DNA from: CAWDXG01 sp963822115
Lineage (GTDB): Bacteria; Myxococcota_A; Polyangia; Polyangiales; Polyangiaceae
Reading direction: 5' to 3'
Length of the DNA stretch: 64,000 nucleotides
Assembly: GCA_963822115.1 (NCBI GenBank)
Contig: CAWGGM010000008.1
Location: 434,001-498,000, forward strand
Under the pieces are notes generated by a model that made no database searches, was not told where the DNA came from, and saw only the letters and a list, made by a program, of their open reading frames with translations. Both the position numbers and the translations under genes were made by a program. Positions 46,035 through 54,943 of this stretch are shown here, one piece after another. Every line of letters starts with the position of its first letter. The first letter of the stretch is position 1.

Positions 46035-47432
46035 GATCAGATTGGGGGGGATGAGGCCCTTGAAATAGGCCCCGGCGACGGCCGCCACGACAACGAGCAG
46101 TAGCAGGAGCGCGATCAGGCCGCCCTTGCCGCGCTTCTGCTCAGGGGGCGCGGGTGGCGGCTCTGGTGCTGCTTCGGGAGCGCTGGCTTCCGGTGGCGGC
46201 GCGACCAGGGGCACGGAAGGATCGCTCGACAGGTCCGACGAGCGACGCCGCGACGGAGCGTCGTCCTCCAGTGCGGCCAGGTTGCCCAGCTCGAACTTGC
46301 GCCCCGATGGCGCGGCCTGGCGCTGGCCGAGGTCCAGATCGCTGGCCCAGTCCTGGGCACTCTCGAAGTCGCCCAGCACCAGCGGCGCGACGGCCTGCGA
46401 AGCGTCGCTGCCGTCGTCGCCCTTCAGCGAGCTGAATTCGATGAGCGCCTCGTCGATGAGTGACCCGATGATGGAACCGCGATCCTCGAGGCGCTTCTGC
46501 TCCTTCTCGACCTCCCGCTCCTGAACCACGGGGTCCACCAGCTGGGCGATGTCGAAGGACGACACCGGCCGGCCCAGATGGAACATCATCTGGTTCAGGT
46601 CCTGGCCCAGGTCGCGTGCTGTCTGGTAGCGGTCGTCAGGATTCTGCGCCAGCGCGCGGGCCATGACGGCCTCGAGCTCGGGCGACACGTTCGGATTGAA
46701 CTGCCGGATCGGAGGGATGCGCGCCGCCTGGACCTGGCGCACCGTCTCCAGATCCGTCTCGCCCATGAACAGGCGCCGCCCCGCCAGCATTTCCCACAGG
46801 ATGATGCCGACGGCGAAGATGTCGGTGCGCGCATCGACGGGCTGACCGAGCGCAGCCTCGGGCGACAGATAGCTGAACTTGCCCTTGATGATGCCAGGCT
46901 CACTCTTTTCGAGCTGGCTGTTCGCCTTGGCGAGACCGAAGTCGACGATCTTCACCTCGCCATGGCGGGTGATGAGGACGTTCGGCGGCGACATGTCGCG
47001 GTGGACGATGCCGATGCGACGGCCCGAGGAGTCCTGGAGCTCGTGCGCGTAGGCAAGCCCTTCGCAGATGCGCACGCAGATGAGACAGGCTTCCTCGGTC
47101 GGTACGAGCTGGTTCAGCTTCTTGTGCCGCTCGATGATCGCCTTGAGATCGGCGCCATCCACGTACTCCATCACGATGAAGTAGGTGTTGTCGCCGACAC
47201 CGATATCGAACACCTGGGCGACGTTCGAATGGGACAGATGAGCGCTCAGCCGGGCTTCATCGAGGAACATCCCGATGAACTGCTTCTTCTCCGACAGGTG
47301 CGGAAGGACGCGCTTGATCGCGACGATCTTCTTGAACCCCTCGAGACCGGCGCTTTCCGCACGGAAGACCTCCGCCATACCGCCGGAGGCGATCTTCTCG
47401 AGGACCTTGTATCTTTGCTGCTCTCGTGCCAT
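46026..47432 (-). CDS. Ser/Thr protein kinase with C-terminal membrane helix
   Basis: 468 residues from ATG 47432. Kinase domain 8-280: Gly loop IASGGMAEV (14-22), K40, HRDMSPPN (144-151; the myxobacterial MSPPN form of the catalytic loop) and DFG (164-166). A long acidic, Pro/Ala-rich linker then one membrane helix (about 438-457) ends the protein, so the kinase faces the cytosol with almost nothing outside. It converges with infC. Targets unknown. Confidence 0.92.
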   Translation of the reverse strand: MAREQQRYKVLEKIASGGMAEVFRAESAGLEGFKKIVAIKRVLPHLSEKKQFIGMFLDEARLSAHLSHSNVAQVFDIGVGDNTYFIVMEYVDGADLKAIIERHKKLNQLVPTEEACLICVRICEGLAYAHELQDSSGRRIGIVHRDMSPPNVLITRHGEVKIVDFGLAKANSQLEKSEPGIIKGKFSYLSPEAALGQPVDARTDIFAVGIILWEMLAGRRLFMGETDLETVRQVQAARIPPIRQFNPNVSPELEAVMARALAQNPDDRYQTARDLGQDLNQMMFHLGRPVSSFDIAQLVDPVVQEREVEKEQKRLEDRGSIIGSLIDEALIEFSSLKGDDGSDASQAVAPLVLGDFESAQDWASDLDLGQRQAAPSGRKFELGNLAALEDDAPSRRRSSDLSSDPSVPLVAPPPEASAPEAAPEPPPAPPEQKRGKGGLIALLLLLVVVAAVAGAYFKGLIPPNLIPH

Positions 47433-47569
47433 CGCCGCGCTAGCTCACCTGAAGCTTCGACAGAGCGGATTTCGTCCGTTCGCACCAACCCGAGCCAGGT
47501 GCGAGGCCTGCAACAAGGTGCAGGCTAGGGCCCGGTGCAAGGGGTGGTCAAGTTGCTCGTCGTCGCGCC

Positions 47570-48364
47570 TCATGCGCTGGTCTCCGCGTAGCGCGCCAGT
47601 CGCCGGAGCAGACCGAGGTGCCCGTCGGGCACAGGCTCGAAACGGCTCGCCTGGAACAAGGCGTGTGCGACGCTGTCCGAGTCGTCGTGCATTGCCAGCA
47701 GCGCAGCGGTGACGCGCCGCCGTACGGCTGCGGGAACCTGCGCCCCTGCAACGATGAGGTCGCCCGGGATCGGGCCGACCAGGAGCAACACACGCACCGA
47801 AGCCGGTGGGGCACCCATGTCGAGCCAGGGCGCCGCGGCGAGCTGGCCGCTGACGGGCTCGAGGCCCACGTGGGTCGCGCCTACGTCGGCTTGTCCGGAA
47901 AGCACGGCGTCCACGACCCCCTCGTGACTGGAGCAGAACAGCTCCCGGGGAAAAGCCTTGTGCAGCTCCACCCCGAGCGACCTGAGGTGCCAGCGGGGCA
48001 CGAAGTAGCCCGACGCGCTTTCGCGCGACACCCAGGCAGCGGTCAGGCCGATGAGCTCCTCGGGGCGGCGATAGGGCGCCTCGGCGCGGGCGAACAACGC
48101 AGAATGGTAGCCGCCGCGCAGCCCGCGCCTGATCACGGCCATCGCGACAGCAGCCTTGCGGTCCTCGAACTCGACGGCCACCAGGGGCGGAGCCCACGCG
48201 AAGTCGACGCGAGAGGAGAGGACTGCTTCCGTCAGCGCGGAGTAGCTGGACAGAACGCACGGGACGACTTCGACGCCGGTGGACAACTCGAGCCGCTTGC
48301 AGAACAGCCCGAGCGCCTCCTGGGTCGGCTCGGAGTCCGACACCACCGCGAAGGTGAGCGACAC
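47570..48364 (-). CDS. PhnD/SsuA-like substrate-binding protein without signal peptide
   Basis: 264 residues from GTG 48364. MSLTFAVVSDSEPTQEALGLFCKRLE at the start, then RVDFAWAPPLVAVEFEDR and GQADVGATHVG fit the type 2 periplasmic-binding fold of the PhnD family. There is no signal sequence, and no ABC permease or ATPase neighbours, so it may be a cytosolic sensor module. It precedes the kinase gene by 137 nt on the same strand. Confidence 0.75.
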   Translation of the reverse strand: MSLTFAVVSDSEPTQEALGLFCKRLELSTGVEVVPCVLSSYSALTEAVLSSRVDFAWAPPLVAVEFEDRKAAVAMAVIRRGLRGGYHSALFARAEAPYRRPEELIGLTAAWVSRESASGYFVPRWHLRSLGVELHKAFPRELFCSSHEGVVDAVLSGQADVGATHVGLEPVSGQLAAAPWLDMGAPPASVRVLLLVGPIPGDLIVAGAQVPAAVRRRVTAALLAMHDDSDSVAHALFQASRFEPVPDGHLGLLRRLARYAETSA

Positions 48365-48470
48365 GCTCGGGATACTAGCAAGCTGGCTCGGCTCTGCCCA
48401 ACGCTGGCAACGTTACGATACTGTTTCCGACTTGACCTGGGCCGCAGGGCTGACCCTACGATTGGCCACC

Positions 48471-48797
48471 ATGAGCGCCTCGACCGATCCGAACGCTGCG
48501 CAGGCGTCCGACGCCCACGCTGACGACGACGAGCCGATCAACGAGCTGTTGCCAGACGAACCGCATACGCCCATGTGGCTGCCACTGCTGGGAGGCGTGT
48601 TGGCGCTGCTGGCCATTCTGGCTTTCCTGATCACCCGCCCGCCGGGCAAGACGGCCAAGCAGCTGTCGAAGCGGTCGGCTGCGGCACAGGGCAGCGCAGC
48701 TCCGGCGCCCGCCTCGGCCGCTCCCGCGAAGGGCGCGGCGCCCGCGAAGCCGGCGCCCGCGCCCCGGCCCGCCGCCCCCCACCCTGGCGGCGGCTGA
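48471..48797 (+). CDS. small single-span membrane protein
   Basis: 108 residues from ATG 48471. An acidic N-terminus (DAHADDDEPINELLPDEP), one hydrophobic helix (about 35-55) and a Ala/Pro/Lys tail (PAPASAAPAKGAAPAKPAPAP) of the sort that spans the periplasm. No family. Divergent from the PhnD-like gene, with the start only 106 nt away. Confidence 0.55.
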   Translation: MSASTDPNAAQASDAHADDDEPINELLPDEPHTPMWLPLLGGVLALLAILAFLITRPPGKTAKQLSKRSAAAQGSAAPAPASAAPAKGAAPAKPAPAPRPAAPHPGGG

Positions 48798-48804
48798 GGG
48801 CACT

Positions 48805-48827
48805 AGCCTTCGCTGGTCAGCGAGGCT
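48805..48827. terminator. hairpin after the small membrane-protein gene
   Basis: AGCCT-(T)-CGCT / AGCG-AGGCT pair over 9 bp with one bulge and a 4-nt loop, 8 nt after the stop. A second perfect 7-bp stem (CCTCGCC/GGCGAGG, 48861-48880) lies further on, before tRNA-Ala. Confidence 0.45.
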
Positions 48828-48904
48828 GGCGGAAGAGCGAACACGGGCGCGAAAATTCCCCCTCGCCTTCCGGGGCGAGGCGTGCAAGTCTCCGCGTCCC
48901 TCCC

Positions 48905-48977
48905 GGGGCCGTAGCTCAGCTGGGAGAGCGCATGACTGGCAGTCATGAGGTCAGGGGTTCGATCCCCCTCGGCTCCA
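48905..48977 (+). tRNA. tRNA-Ala (GGC)
   Basis: Acceptor GGGGCCG (48905-48911) pairs with CGGCTCC (48970-48976), discriminator A. The anticodon arm CATGA-CTGGCAG-TCATG shows GGC, reading GCC. T-arm AGGGG-TTCGATC-CCCCT. No encoded CCA. Confidence 0.95.
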
Positions 48978-49079
48978 CCCCCTCCGTAAAGTACTCGCTG
49001 CGCGTGCTTGCGATCAGTCAACACCGGTAGACCGGACCGCCTCCTCGCATCGGCGGACAAATAGCCGTATCTTGACGCC

Positions 49080-50948
49080 ATGACTTGGTGGAAACCCCTG
49101 GGCTGGCTCGGCACTGTTGCGCTCTTTGGACTGCTGGCTCCGGCCGCGTGTTCCGCATCCGGCACGGCTGGAAGGCCCGGCGGCGGCAGCGGCGGCGGGG
49201 TAGGCAGCGGCGGCACCGGTGCAAACCTGGACGGCGGCTTCGGCTGCAACAGCTGTCTGACCGACACCACCGTCACGGTGTGTGACGCGCAGGGCAATCC
49301 GTCGGGCCAGAAGGACTGCTCGCCGGGCGTGTGCGTCGCGGGCGCCGGGTGTCTCGACTGCCACCCCGGCAAGACGACCTGCGTCGGCAACGAGGTGCAC
49401 CAGTGCGACGACAACGGCAAAGCCGGCGCGCTGGTGAAGACCTGCGACGTCGCAACGGGCCAGGTCTGCAACAACGGCGCGTGCACGACCGAATGCGACA
49501 AGGCCGACGGCTCGCCGTCGAACGTGGGCTGCGAGTTCTGGGCGGTCGATCTGCCGAACACGCGCGGCATCGATGATGCGTCGAAAGGCCAGTGGGGCGT
49601 GGTGCTGTCCAATGCCGGGCACGGCGTCGCGCAGGTCACGATCGAGCAGAACCAGGCCGACTACGGACAGCCGCCGCAGCTGACCACGGTGAAGACGCTG
49701 ACCGTCGCGCCGGGTGACGTGCAGGCTGTCCCGATGCCGCGGGCCGAGGTGACCGGCTGGACGCCAACCACGGCGGATCCGCCAGGCCCGCCCGGCACGT
49801 TCCTGTCGTCGAAGGCGTTCCGCATCACGTCCACGGTGCCGCTGGTCGTCTACCAGTTCAACAACTTCGAAAACGACTTCTCGAACGACGCTTCGCTGCT
49901 TCTGCCGCGAAACGGTCTGGGCACCATCTACCGCGTGCTCGGCTACCCGACCGCCAATCCGATTCCGCTGCCCCAGGTGCCGGTCGCAGGCATCCCCGAT
50001 CACTCCAACGTGACCATCGTCGGCGTCCAGCCGGACACGCACGTCTCGATCATCGCAGGCGGCGATATCACGACCGACACGAAGTACATTCCCAACACGA
50101 AGAAGGGCGGCACGATCACTGCGAAGCTCAACGCCTTCGACGTGCTGAATCTCGCTTCGACAGGCATGCCCGGCGACCTGACGGGAACCGTCGTGCAGTC
50201 CGACAAGCCCGTCGTGGTCTTCTCCGGCGGCGAGCGCGCACTGGTCGATCCCAAGAACCTCGGTGCAACGCTACCGCCCAACTTCTCGGACGATTGCTGC
50301 ACCGATCATCTGGAAGAGCAGATCTTCCCCGTCACGGCCATGGGCAAGAAGTTCGTGGTATCGCGCAGCCCGATCCGCTCGACCGGCGGTTACGTCGAGC
50401 CGGACGTACTGCGCTTCCTGGGCGTGGCGAGCCCGGCGACCGTCACAACGAATCTGCCTGCGCCGTTCGACTCGTTCACGCTGCAACCGGGCGAGATGAG
50501 GGAGACCTGGACCGACAAGGATATCGTCGTCGAGTCGACCCAGCCCATCGCCATCGGCCAGATTCTGGTCAGCGCAGGCTGCACCACGGAGAACATCGGC
50601 GACCCTTCGCTCACGATCTTTCCGCCCGTCGATCAGTACCGCAAGGACTACGTGTTCCTGATCCCACCGAGCTGGTCGAAGAACTATTTCGTGATCGCCG
50701 CGCCTACCGGCGGCACGTTCAAGATCGACGGCAACGCGCTGCCATCGAGCTGCGTGAAGTCCAGCGCCGGGACGCTCGGCGGACAGGCCTACGAGACGTA
50801 CCGCTGCCCGCTCGGCGAGGGCGCGCACAACGTCTCGGGCGACACCGGTTTCGGACTGATGGTGTACGGCTACGGCAACGTCGGCTCCTACGCTTTTGCC
50901 GGTGGGGCCAACGTCAAGAAGATCTACACGCCGCCGCCCATCAAGTAG
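49080..50948 (+). CDS. IgGFc-binding-like lipoprotein
   Basis: 622 residues from ATG 49080. Signal peptide with lipobox (LLAPAAC, acyl Cys near 24), a Gly-rich linker, two Cys-knot-like segments (CDAQG..CSPGVC; CVGNEVHQCDDNGKA), then about 450 residues with the IgGFc-binding signature: SKAFRITSTVPLVVYQFNN, SNVTIVGVQPDTHVSI, GTVVQSDKPVVVFSGGER and the paired CC in DDCCTDHLEEQIFP. The family is abundant in Polyangia and is a surface adhesin-like fold. Its stop overlaps the end of the convergent methyltransferase gene by 8 nt. Confidence 0.88.
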   Translation: MTWWKPLGWLGTVALFGLLAPAACSASGTAGRPGGGSGGGVGSGGTGANLDGGFGCNSCLTDTTVTVCDAQGNPSGQKDCSPGVCVAGAGCLDCHPGKTTCVGNEVHQCDDNGKAGALVKTCDVATGQVCNNGACTTECDKADGSPSNVGCEFWAVDLPNTRGIDDASKGQWGVVLSNAGHGVAQVTIEQNQADYGQPPQLTTVKTLTVAPGDVQAVPMPRAEVTGWTPTTADPPGPPGTFLSSKAFRITSTVPLVVYQFNNFENDFSNDASLLLPRNGLGTIYRVLGYPTANPIPLPQVPVAGIPDHSNVTIVGVQPDTHVSIIAGGDITTDTKYIPNTKKGGTITAKLNAFDVLNLASTGMPGDLTGTVVQSDKPVVVFSGGERALVDPKNLGATLPPNFSDDCCTDHLEEQIFPVTAMGKKFVVSRSPIRSTGGYVEPDVLRFLGVASPATVTTNLPAPFDSFTLQPGEMRETWTDKDIVVESTQPIAIGQILVSAGCTTENIGDPSLTIFPPVDQYRKDYVFLIPPSWSKNYFVIAAPTGGTFKIDGNALPSSCVKSSAGTLGGQAYETYRCPLGEGAHNVSGDTGFGLMVYGYGNVGSYAFAGGANVKKIYTPPPIK

Positions 50949-53154
50949 CCGCCAGCCGACTCTGGACCGCGTGGAGCGGGGAGCGGGCGCGCGCTCGCGC
51001 ACCCTGCTCGACGGGGTAGCCCAGCCGCTTCGACCTGAACGCCAAAAACGTGCACACCTCGCGGCGGTGGTCGGCGGGCACCGCGAACAGGTCGAAAACC
51101 GTGTCGTCTAGCTCCCGGCGCAGCGCCGGGCTGACGCCGCCCCGTGTGGCTTTCCGGGTGATCTCTTCCAGGCGGCGGTGGAGCTCTGCGCCCGGCGGCG
51201 GCCGCGGCAACGCGCGCAGATGGGCGAGCTTGACCTGGGGGAACACAGCCTGCCGCGCATCGCGACGCGTCGACAGGTGGATCGCGCGGTACAGGGCGCT
51301 GTTGAGCAGCGCGACGACCAGCTCGGCACCCAGCCCGTCCACCTCCAGCCCGGCCAGGAGCGAATTGCGGAACGGTAGCCCGGAGTGCATTGCGGCAATC
51401 GGCACGTCGGCGGTCTGGCGCACGACGAAACGCACGTCGAGGTAGTCCTCCCGCCGGCGCACACGGCAGCGCGCGCGCGCGAGCTCGTCCGGTTCCGCGC
51501 ACAGGTAGAGCCGCGGCTCGCCTTCCGAGAACTCGGAGACGTTGCGTCCCTCGAGCAGCGGATAGCGGTGGCGCCGGTCCGGAGCTGGCGCGCGCAGCAT
51601 CAACTCGCGACTGGCGATGCGTGAGCTCTGGAAGCCCATTTCCCGGAACGTCGCTGCCGGAAAGGGCGGAGCACCGGACAGCAGCGAAAGGACCTCGGGT
51701 ACCTGCACGGCCTCGGCGGCACCCGTCGCGCGCTGCCGCTCGGCGAGCTGCCAGGGACGCTCGTCGGGCTCGGCATCCGGGTCGGGATCGGCAACGAGCA
51801 CGAAGCTGGGCTGGACCACCGAGTCGAAGGCATCCTGGCCCAGCTCGAGCAGCGGTTCGCGGACGCGATGGCTGGCCGACAGCGTACGGCGCACCGCCTT
51901 GTAGCCGTCGAGATCCGCCACGGGGCTCGGGACCAGAAGCGCCACGACGCCGCGCGGAGCGAGCTCCGCAGCGCGCTCGACGAACAGGCCGTGCAGCGTC
52001 GGATAGCCGTGCATCGCCCGGAATGCCTCGCGGAAGTAGCTGCGCAGTCGCGGATCAAGAGGCTGCGCCGCCCGCCCGGCGAATGCGACCCATGGCGGAT
52101 TGCCGATCACGGCGTCGAAACCCGCCGCCGCGTCGGGAAACTCGAGCGCAAAGTGGAAGAAGCGCCCCTCGCCGAAGCCCGACACGGTCTCGGCGGCTTC
52201 GCCGAACAGCGCCGCGGACAGCGCGCGGTCCGCTGCCCGCCTGGAGTCGTGCCGGCTGGTTCCGAGGAGCGAGTCGCCGGCTGCCAGGTGCCGCGCCAGC
52301 TCGGCGACCGGGAGATCGGGGTCACCGACGAGTAGCCAGAGCGAGATCCCGGCTACCGCGACGGCCAGCTCGCTCCGGTCGACGCCGTACAGACATTCGG
52401 AGAGCACCACGCGCCTAGCCTCGCGCTCCGGAAGTGAAGTGTCGGTGCGCGACATCAGCTCGCCGAGATACCGGCATGCCTCCATCAGGAAAACACCGGC
52501 CCCCATCGCGGGGTCGCACAGATTGAGCGCGCGGACCATGGCGGCGCGCTCGGGCGCGGCGGCGCTCTCCAGGCGCCTTTCGAACGGTTCGAGCGCCGCT
52601 TCGACGACCTTCCGGGCGAGCTTTCGCGGTGTGAAGAAGCTGCCGCTCCGCTTGCGGCCGCCGCCGGGGACGATGCGCCGTCGGCCGTCCACGCGCTTGA
52701 TGCGGTAGCCGATCATCTGCTCGTAGAGCTGCCCGAGGGTCTCGAGCGGGAGCTGCCGGTGGTCGACGCGCAGCTTCGCTCCGTCTGGATCGAGCGTCTG
52801 GAGCAGCACGGTTGCGCGCGACAACGCGGCGTCGTCGATTGGGCTCTGGGCGGCGTCGAGCACCGTTGGAGCAAACAGGCGCGCCCGATGGCATGCGATA
52901 CCCGGCGCGCCGTCGTGCACACGCCGCCAGCGCGACGAAAGCCGCGCCCATCCGCTTTCGCCGTCCGCACCGCTGTCGGCTGGCAAGAGGCCTCGCTGCT
53001 CGGCCGAGTCCAGCGCCACGACGCGCAGCACAACCCGGAGCAAGGCGTCGTAGAGCGCGTCGTCGTCGATGTGTCCAAGCAACGCGCCTCCGGACCTGTC
53101 GTCGGAGCGCTCGACCGACTGCAACATCAGCTCGATCGCCTGGCGCGCCTGCAC
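50941..53154 (-). CDS. orphan Eco57I-type N6-adenine DNA methyltransferase
   Basis: 737 residues from GTG 53154 (GAGG 9 nt upstream; TTG 53169, overlapping the pdxA stop, is also possible). Motif X GSFFTPRKLA (171-180), motif I DPAMGAGVF (214-222), motif IV NPPW (352-355), then a C-terminal target-recognition region with PLLEGRNVSEFSEGEPRLYL and NSALYRAIHLSTRR. This matches the Eco57I/TaqI-like group. No nuclease motif is evident in the N-terminal 160 residues and no restriction subunit is next to it, so it may be an orphan methylase, or part of a defence system with distant partners. It sits at the end of the tldD-regulator-pdxA operon. Confidence 0.85.
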   Translation of the reverse strand: MQARQAIELMLQSVERSDDRSGGALLGHIDDDALYDALLRVVLRVVALDSAEQRGLLPADSGADGESGWARLSSRWRRVHDGAPGIACHRARLFAPTVLDAAQSPIDDAALSRATVLLQTLDPDGAKLRVDHRQLPLETLGQLYEQMIGYRIKRVDGRRRIVPGGGRKRSGSFFTPRKLARKVVEAALEPFERRLESAAAPERAAMVRALNLCDPAMGAGVFLMEACRYLGELMSRTDTSLPEREARRVVLSECLYGVDRSELAVAVAGISLWLLVGDPDLPVAELARHLAAGDSLLGTSRHDSRRAADRALSAALFGEAAETVSGFGEGRFFHFALEFPDAAAGFDAVIGNPPWVAFAGRAAQPLDPRLRSYFREAFRAMHGYPTLHGLFVERAAELAPRGVVALLVPSPVADLDGYKAVRRTLSASHRVREPLLELGQDAFDSVVQPSFVLVADPDPDAEPDERPWQLAERQRATGAAEAVQVPEVLSLLSGAPPFPAATFREMGFQSSRIASRELMLRAPAPDRRHRYPLLEGRNVSEFSEGEPRLYLCAEPDELARARCRVRRREDYLDVRFVVRQTADVPIAAMHSGLPFRNSLLAGLEVDGLGAELVVALLNSALYRAIHLSTRRDARQAVFPQVKLAHLRALPRPPPGAELHRRLEEITRKATRGGVSPALRRELDDTVFDLFAVPADHRREVCTFLAFRSKRLGYPVEQGARARARSPLHAVQSRLAAT

Positions 53155-53165
53155 AGCGAGCGGCC

Positions 53166-54155
53166 TCAACGCCGGCGCGCTCCGGAAAGCTGAAGCCCTA
53201 GCTCGATCGCATGGATCATCCCGGCCGCATCGGCTTGTCCGCTCCACGCGATGTCGTAGCCCGTGCCGTGGTCGACACTGGTCCGGACGATCGAAAGCCC
53301 CATCGTGATGTTGACCGCCTCGCCGAACGCGACGAGCTTCATCGGGATCGTGGCCTGGTCGTGGTACATCGCGACGACTCCGTCATACTCCCCCGCCCAG
53401 GCCTTGCGATACGCCGTCTCGGCTCCAATCGGGCCGTCGATGCGCGCGCGGCCCCTCAAGCGTCGGCGCGCCAGGGTGATCCCCGGTGCAATCGCCCGGC
53501 GCTCTTCCCGACCAAAGAGCTCGCTTTCGCCGGCGTGAGGATTGAGAGAAGCGACGGCGATCGCCGGGCGCTTCTTGTCGAGACCCGCGAGAAGCTTCGC
53601 CAGCCAAACCGTGGCCAGCGCGACGTTGTCGGGCGTCAGACTGCGCGGCACACGCGCGAGCGGCAGATGCGTGGTGACCAGACTGGTGACCAGCCCGGGC
53701 GCCGCGAAACACATGACGCTGGCGGCGGCGCCGTCACGGTCGCGAAGCCACTCGGTGTGCCCGGAGAAATGCGCCGCACCCGGAGCGCGCGATCCGGCGA
53801 TCGCCGCTTTGCTGACGGGACCGGTGACCAGCGCCGTGCGGGAGCTCCTGGCAAGCTCGTACGCTGCTTCGATGTACGCGAGCTGTGCCGCACCCGCGCG
53901 ACGGGACGGATGCCCGGGACGCCGATCGGCCGCGTCCAGCGCCGGCCCCGCCGGCAGGATGGCAATGCGTCCGGCGGGCACCTTGCCGTCGAAGCGAACG
54001 AAGCGACGGCGCGGCGCGCCGACCAGCTCCGCCGCCGAAAGCAGGGTCTGCTCGTCGCCCACGAGCACGCACGGCGTCCGCCGGAGCTGCATCGCAGCCG
54101 CCACGGACACCTCCGGACCGATGCCGGCCGGACACCCCGTGGAGATAACGATCAT
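53166..54155 (-). CDS. pdxA: 4-hydroxythreonine-4-phosphate dehydrogenase
   Basis: 329 residues from ATG 54155, overlapping the regulator stop (ATGA). STGCPAGIGPEVS, VTGPVSKAAIA, HFSGHTEWLRD (metal His), VASLNPHAGESELFGREE and MYHDQATIPMKL are PdxA hallmarks. It works with PdxJ in pyridoxal 5'-phosphate synthesis. The stop is 11 nt from the methylase start, so those genes are coupled. Confidence 0.96.
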   Translation of the reverse strand: MIVISTGCPAGIGPEVSVAAAMQLRRTPCVLVGDEQTLLSAAELVGAPRRRFVRFDGKVPAGRIAILPAGPALDAADRRPGHPSRRAGAAQLAYIEAAYELARSSRTALVTGPVSKAAIAGSRAPGAAHFSGHTEWLRDRDGAAASVMCFAAPGLVTSLVTTHLPLARVPRSLTPDNVALATVWLAKLLAGLDKKRPAIAVASLNPHAGESELFGREERRAIAPGITLARRRLRGRARIDGPIGAETAYRKAWAGEYDGVVAMYHDQATIPMKLVAFGEAVNITMGLSIVRTSVDHGTGYDIAWSGQADAAGMIHAIELGLQLSGARRR

Positions 54156-54943
54156 GCTTCGTCGGCCGGCGGGGGCTCGCTGGCGCCGGTGTCTTCCGCC
54201 GCACCGCCGTCCGCATCCGGCGCGCGCAGCTTGTAGCCCGACCCCCTCAGCGTCTCGAGCGGCAATGCGTCGCCGAGCTTCGCGCGCAAGCGACGTACGT
54301 GGATGTCGACCGTGCGCGGTCCGCCTTCGTAGCGATTGCCCCACACTCGCGACAAGAGGTGCTCGCGCGAGAGCACCCTGCCGCGTCTCTCCGACATGTA
54401 CGAGAGCAGCGCGAACTCCTTCGCGGTCAGCTGGACGGGGCGGCCGTTGACCGCGACCTCGTGACCCGCTTTGTCGATGACGATCGGCCCGATCTTCTGG
54501 CGCTCCTCCGTGGCAAACTCGCTGCGCCGCCACTCCAGCGCGCGGATGCGCGCGTAGAGCTCCTCGGGCACATACGGGTGCAGCACGAAGTCGTCGAAAC
54601 CGCTGGATGGATCGATGCGCGCCACCTGCCCCACCGTCACCGAGATGATCGCCCCGACGTTGTCGAAGTAGGTCTCGCGCCGCACGGCGCGCAGCGCCGC
54701 GACGGCCAGGTCAGGTCGATCGAGCGCCTCGAACAGGAGCGCGCGCGGCCGGATCTCGTGCTCGTCGTCCTCGATGCCGATCAGGTTGACCGGGTCGTCC
54801 CACAGGTCGAGCGTCCGCACCGTCGCACCGAGTTGGCGCAACGTGGCCGCTCCCCCGTCCTCGCGCTCGAGAAGGGGGCCGTGCCCGATGACACCCACGT
54901 AGGTACGCGGACGCCTCGGCGTCTCATCCGATTTCGGTTCCAC
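54152..54943 (-). CDS. winged-helix regulator with degenerate receiver domain
   Basis: 263 residues from GTG 54943, which lies inside the tldD gene (20-nt overlap); GTG 54898 is an alternative. Residues 15-140 have a receiver-like length and helix/strand order but lack the key residues: the acid pocket reads GHGP, the phospho-Asp position reads LLFEALD and the Lys-Pro pair reads HPY. Residues 152-240 are a normal OmpR/PhoB winged helix (VQLTAKEFALLSYMSERRGRV; TVDIHVRRLRAKLG; ETLRGSGYKL). It probably binds DNA without phosphorylation, perhaps in response to a ligand or partner. No histidine kinase adjacent. Confidence 0.82.
   Translation of the reverse strand: MEPKSDETPRRPRTYVGVIGHGPLLEREDGGAATLRQLGATVRTLDLWDDPVNLIGIEDDEHEIRPRALLFEALDRPDLAVAALRAVRRETYFDNVGAIISVTVGQVARIDPSSGFDDFVLHPYVPEELYARIRALEWRRSEFATEERQKIGPIVIDKAGHEVAVNGRPVQLTAKEFALLSYMSERRGRVLSREHLLSRVWGNRYEGGPRTVDIHVRRLRAKLGDALPLETLRGSGYKLRAPDADGGAAEDTGASEPPPADEA

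Noticed and set aside
48432..48462. TTGACC..TACGAT as promoter of the small membrane-protein gene
   Set aside because: Spacing is 19 nt and the -10 would lie 8 nt above the ATG; a leaderless start is possible but not supportable.
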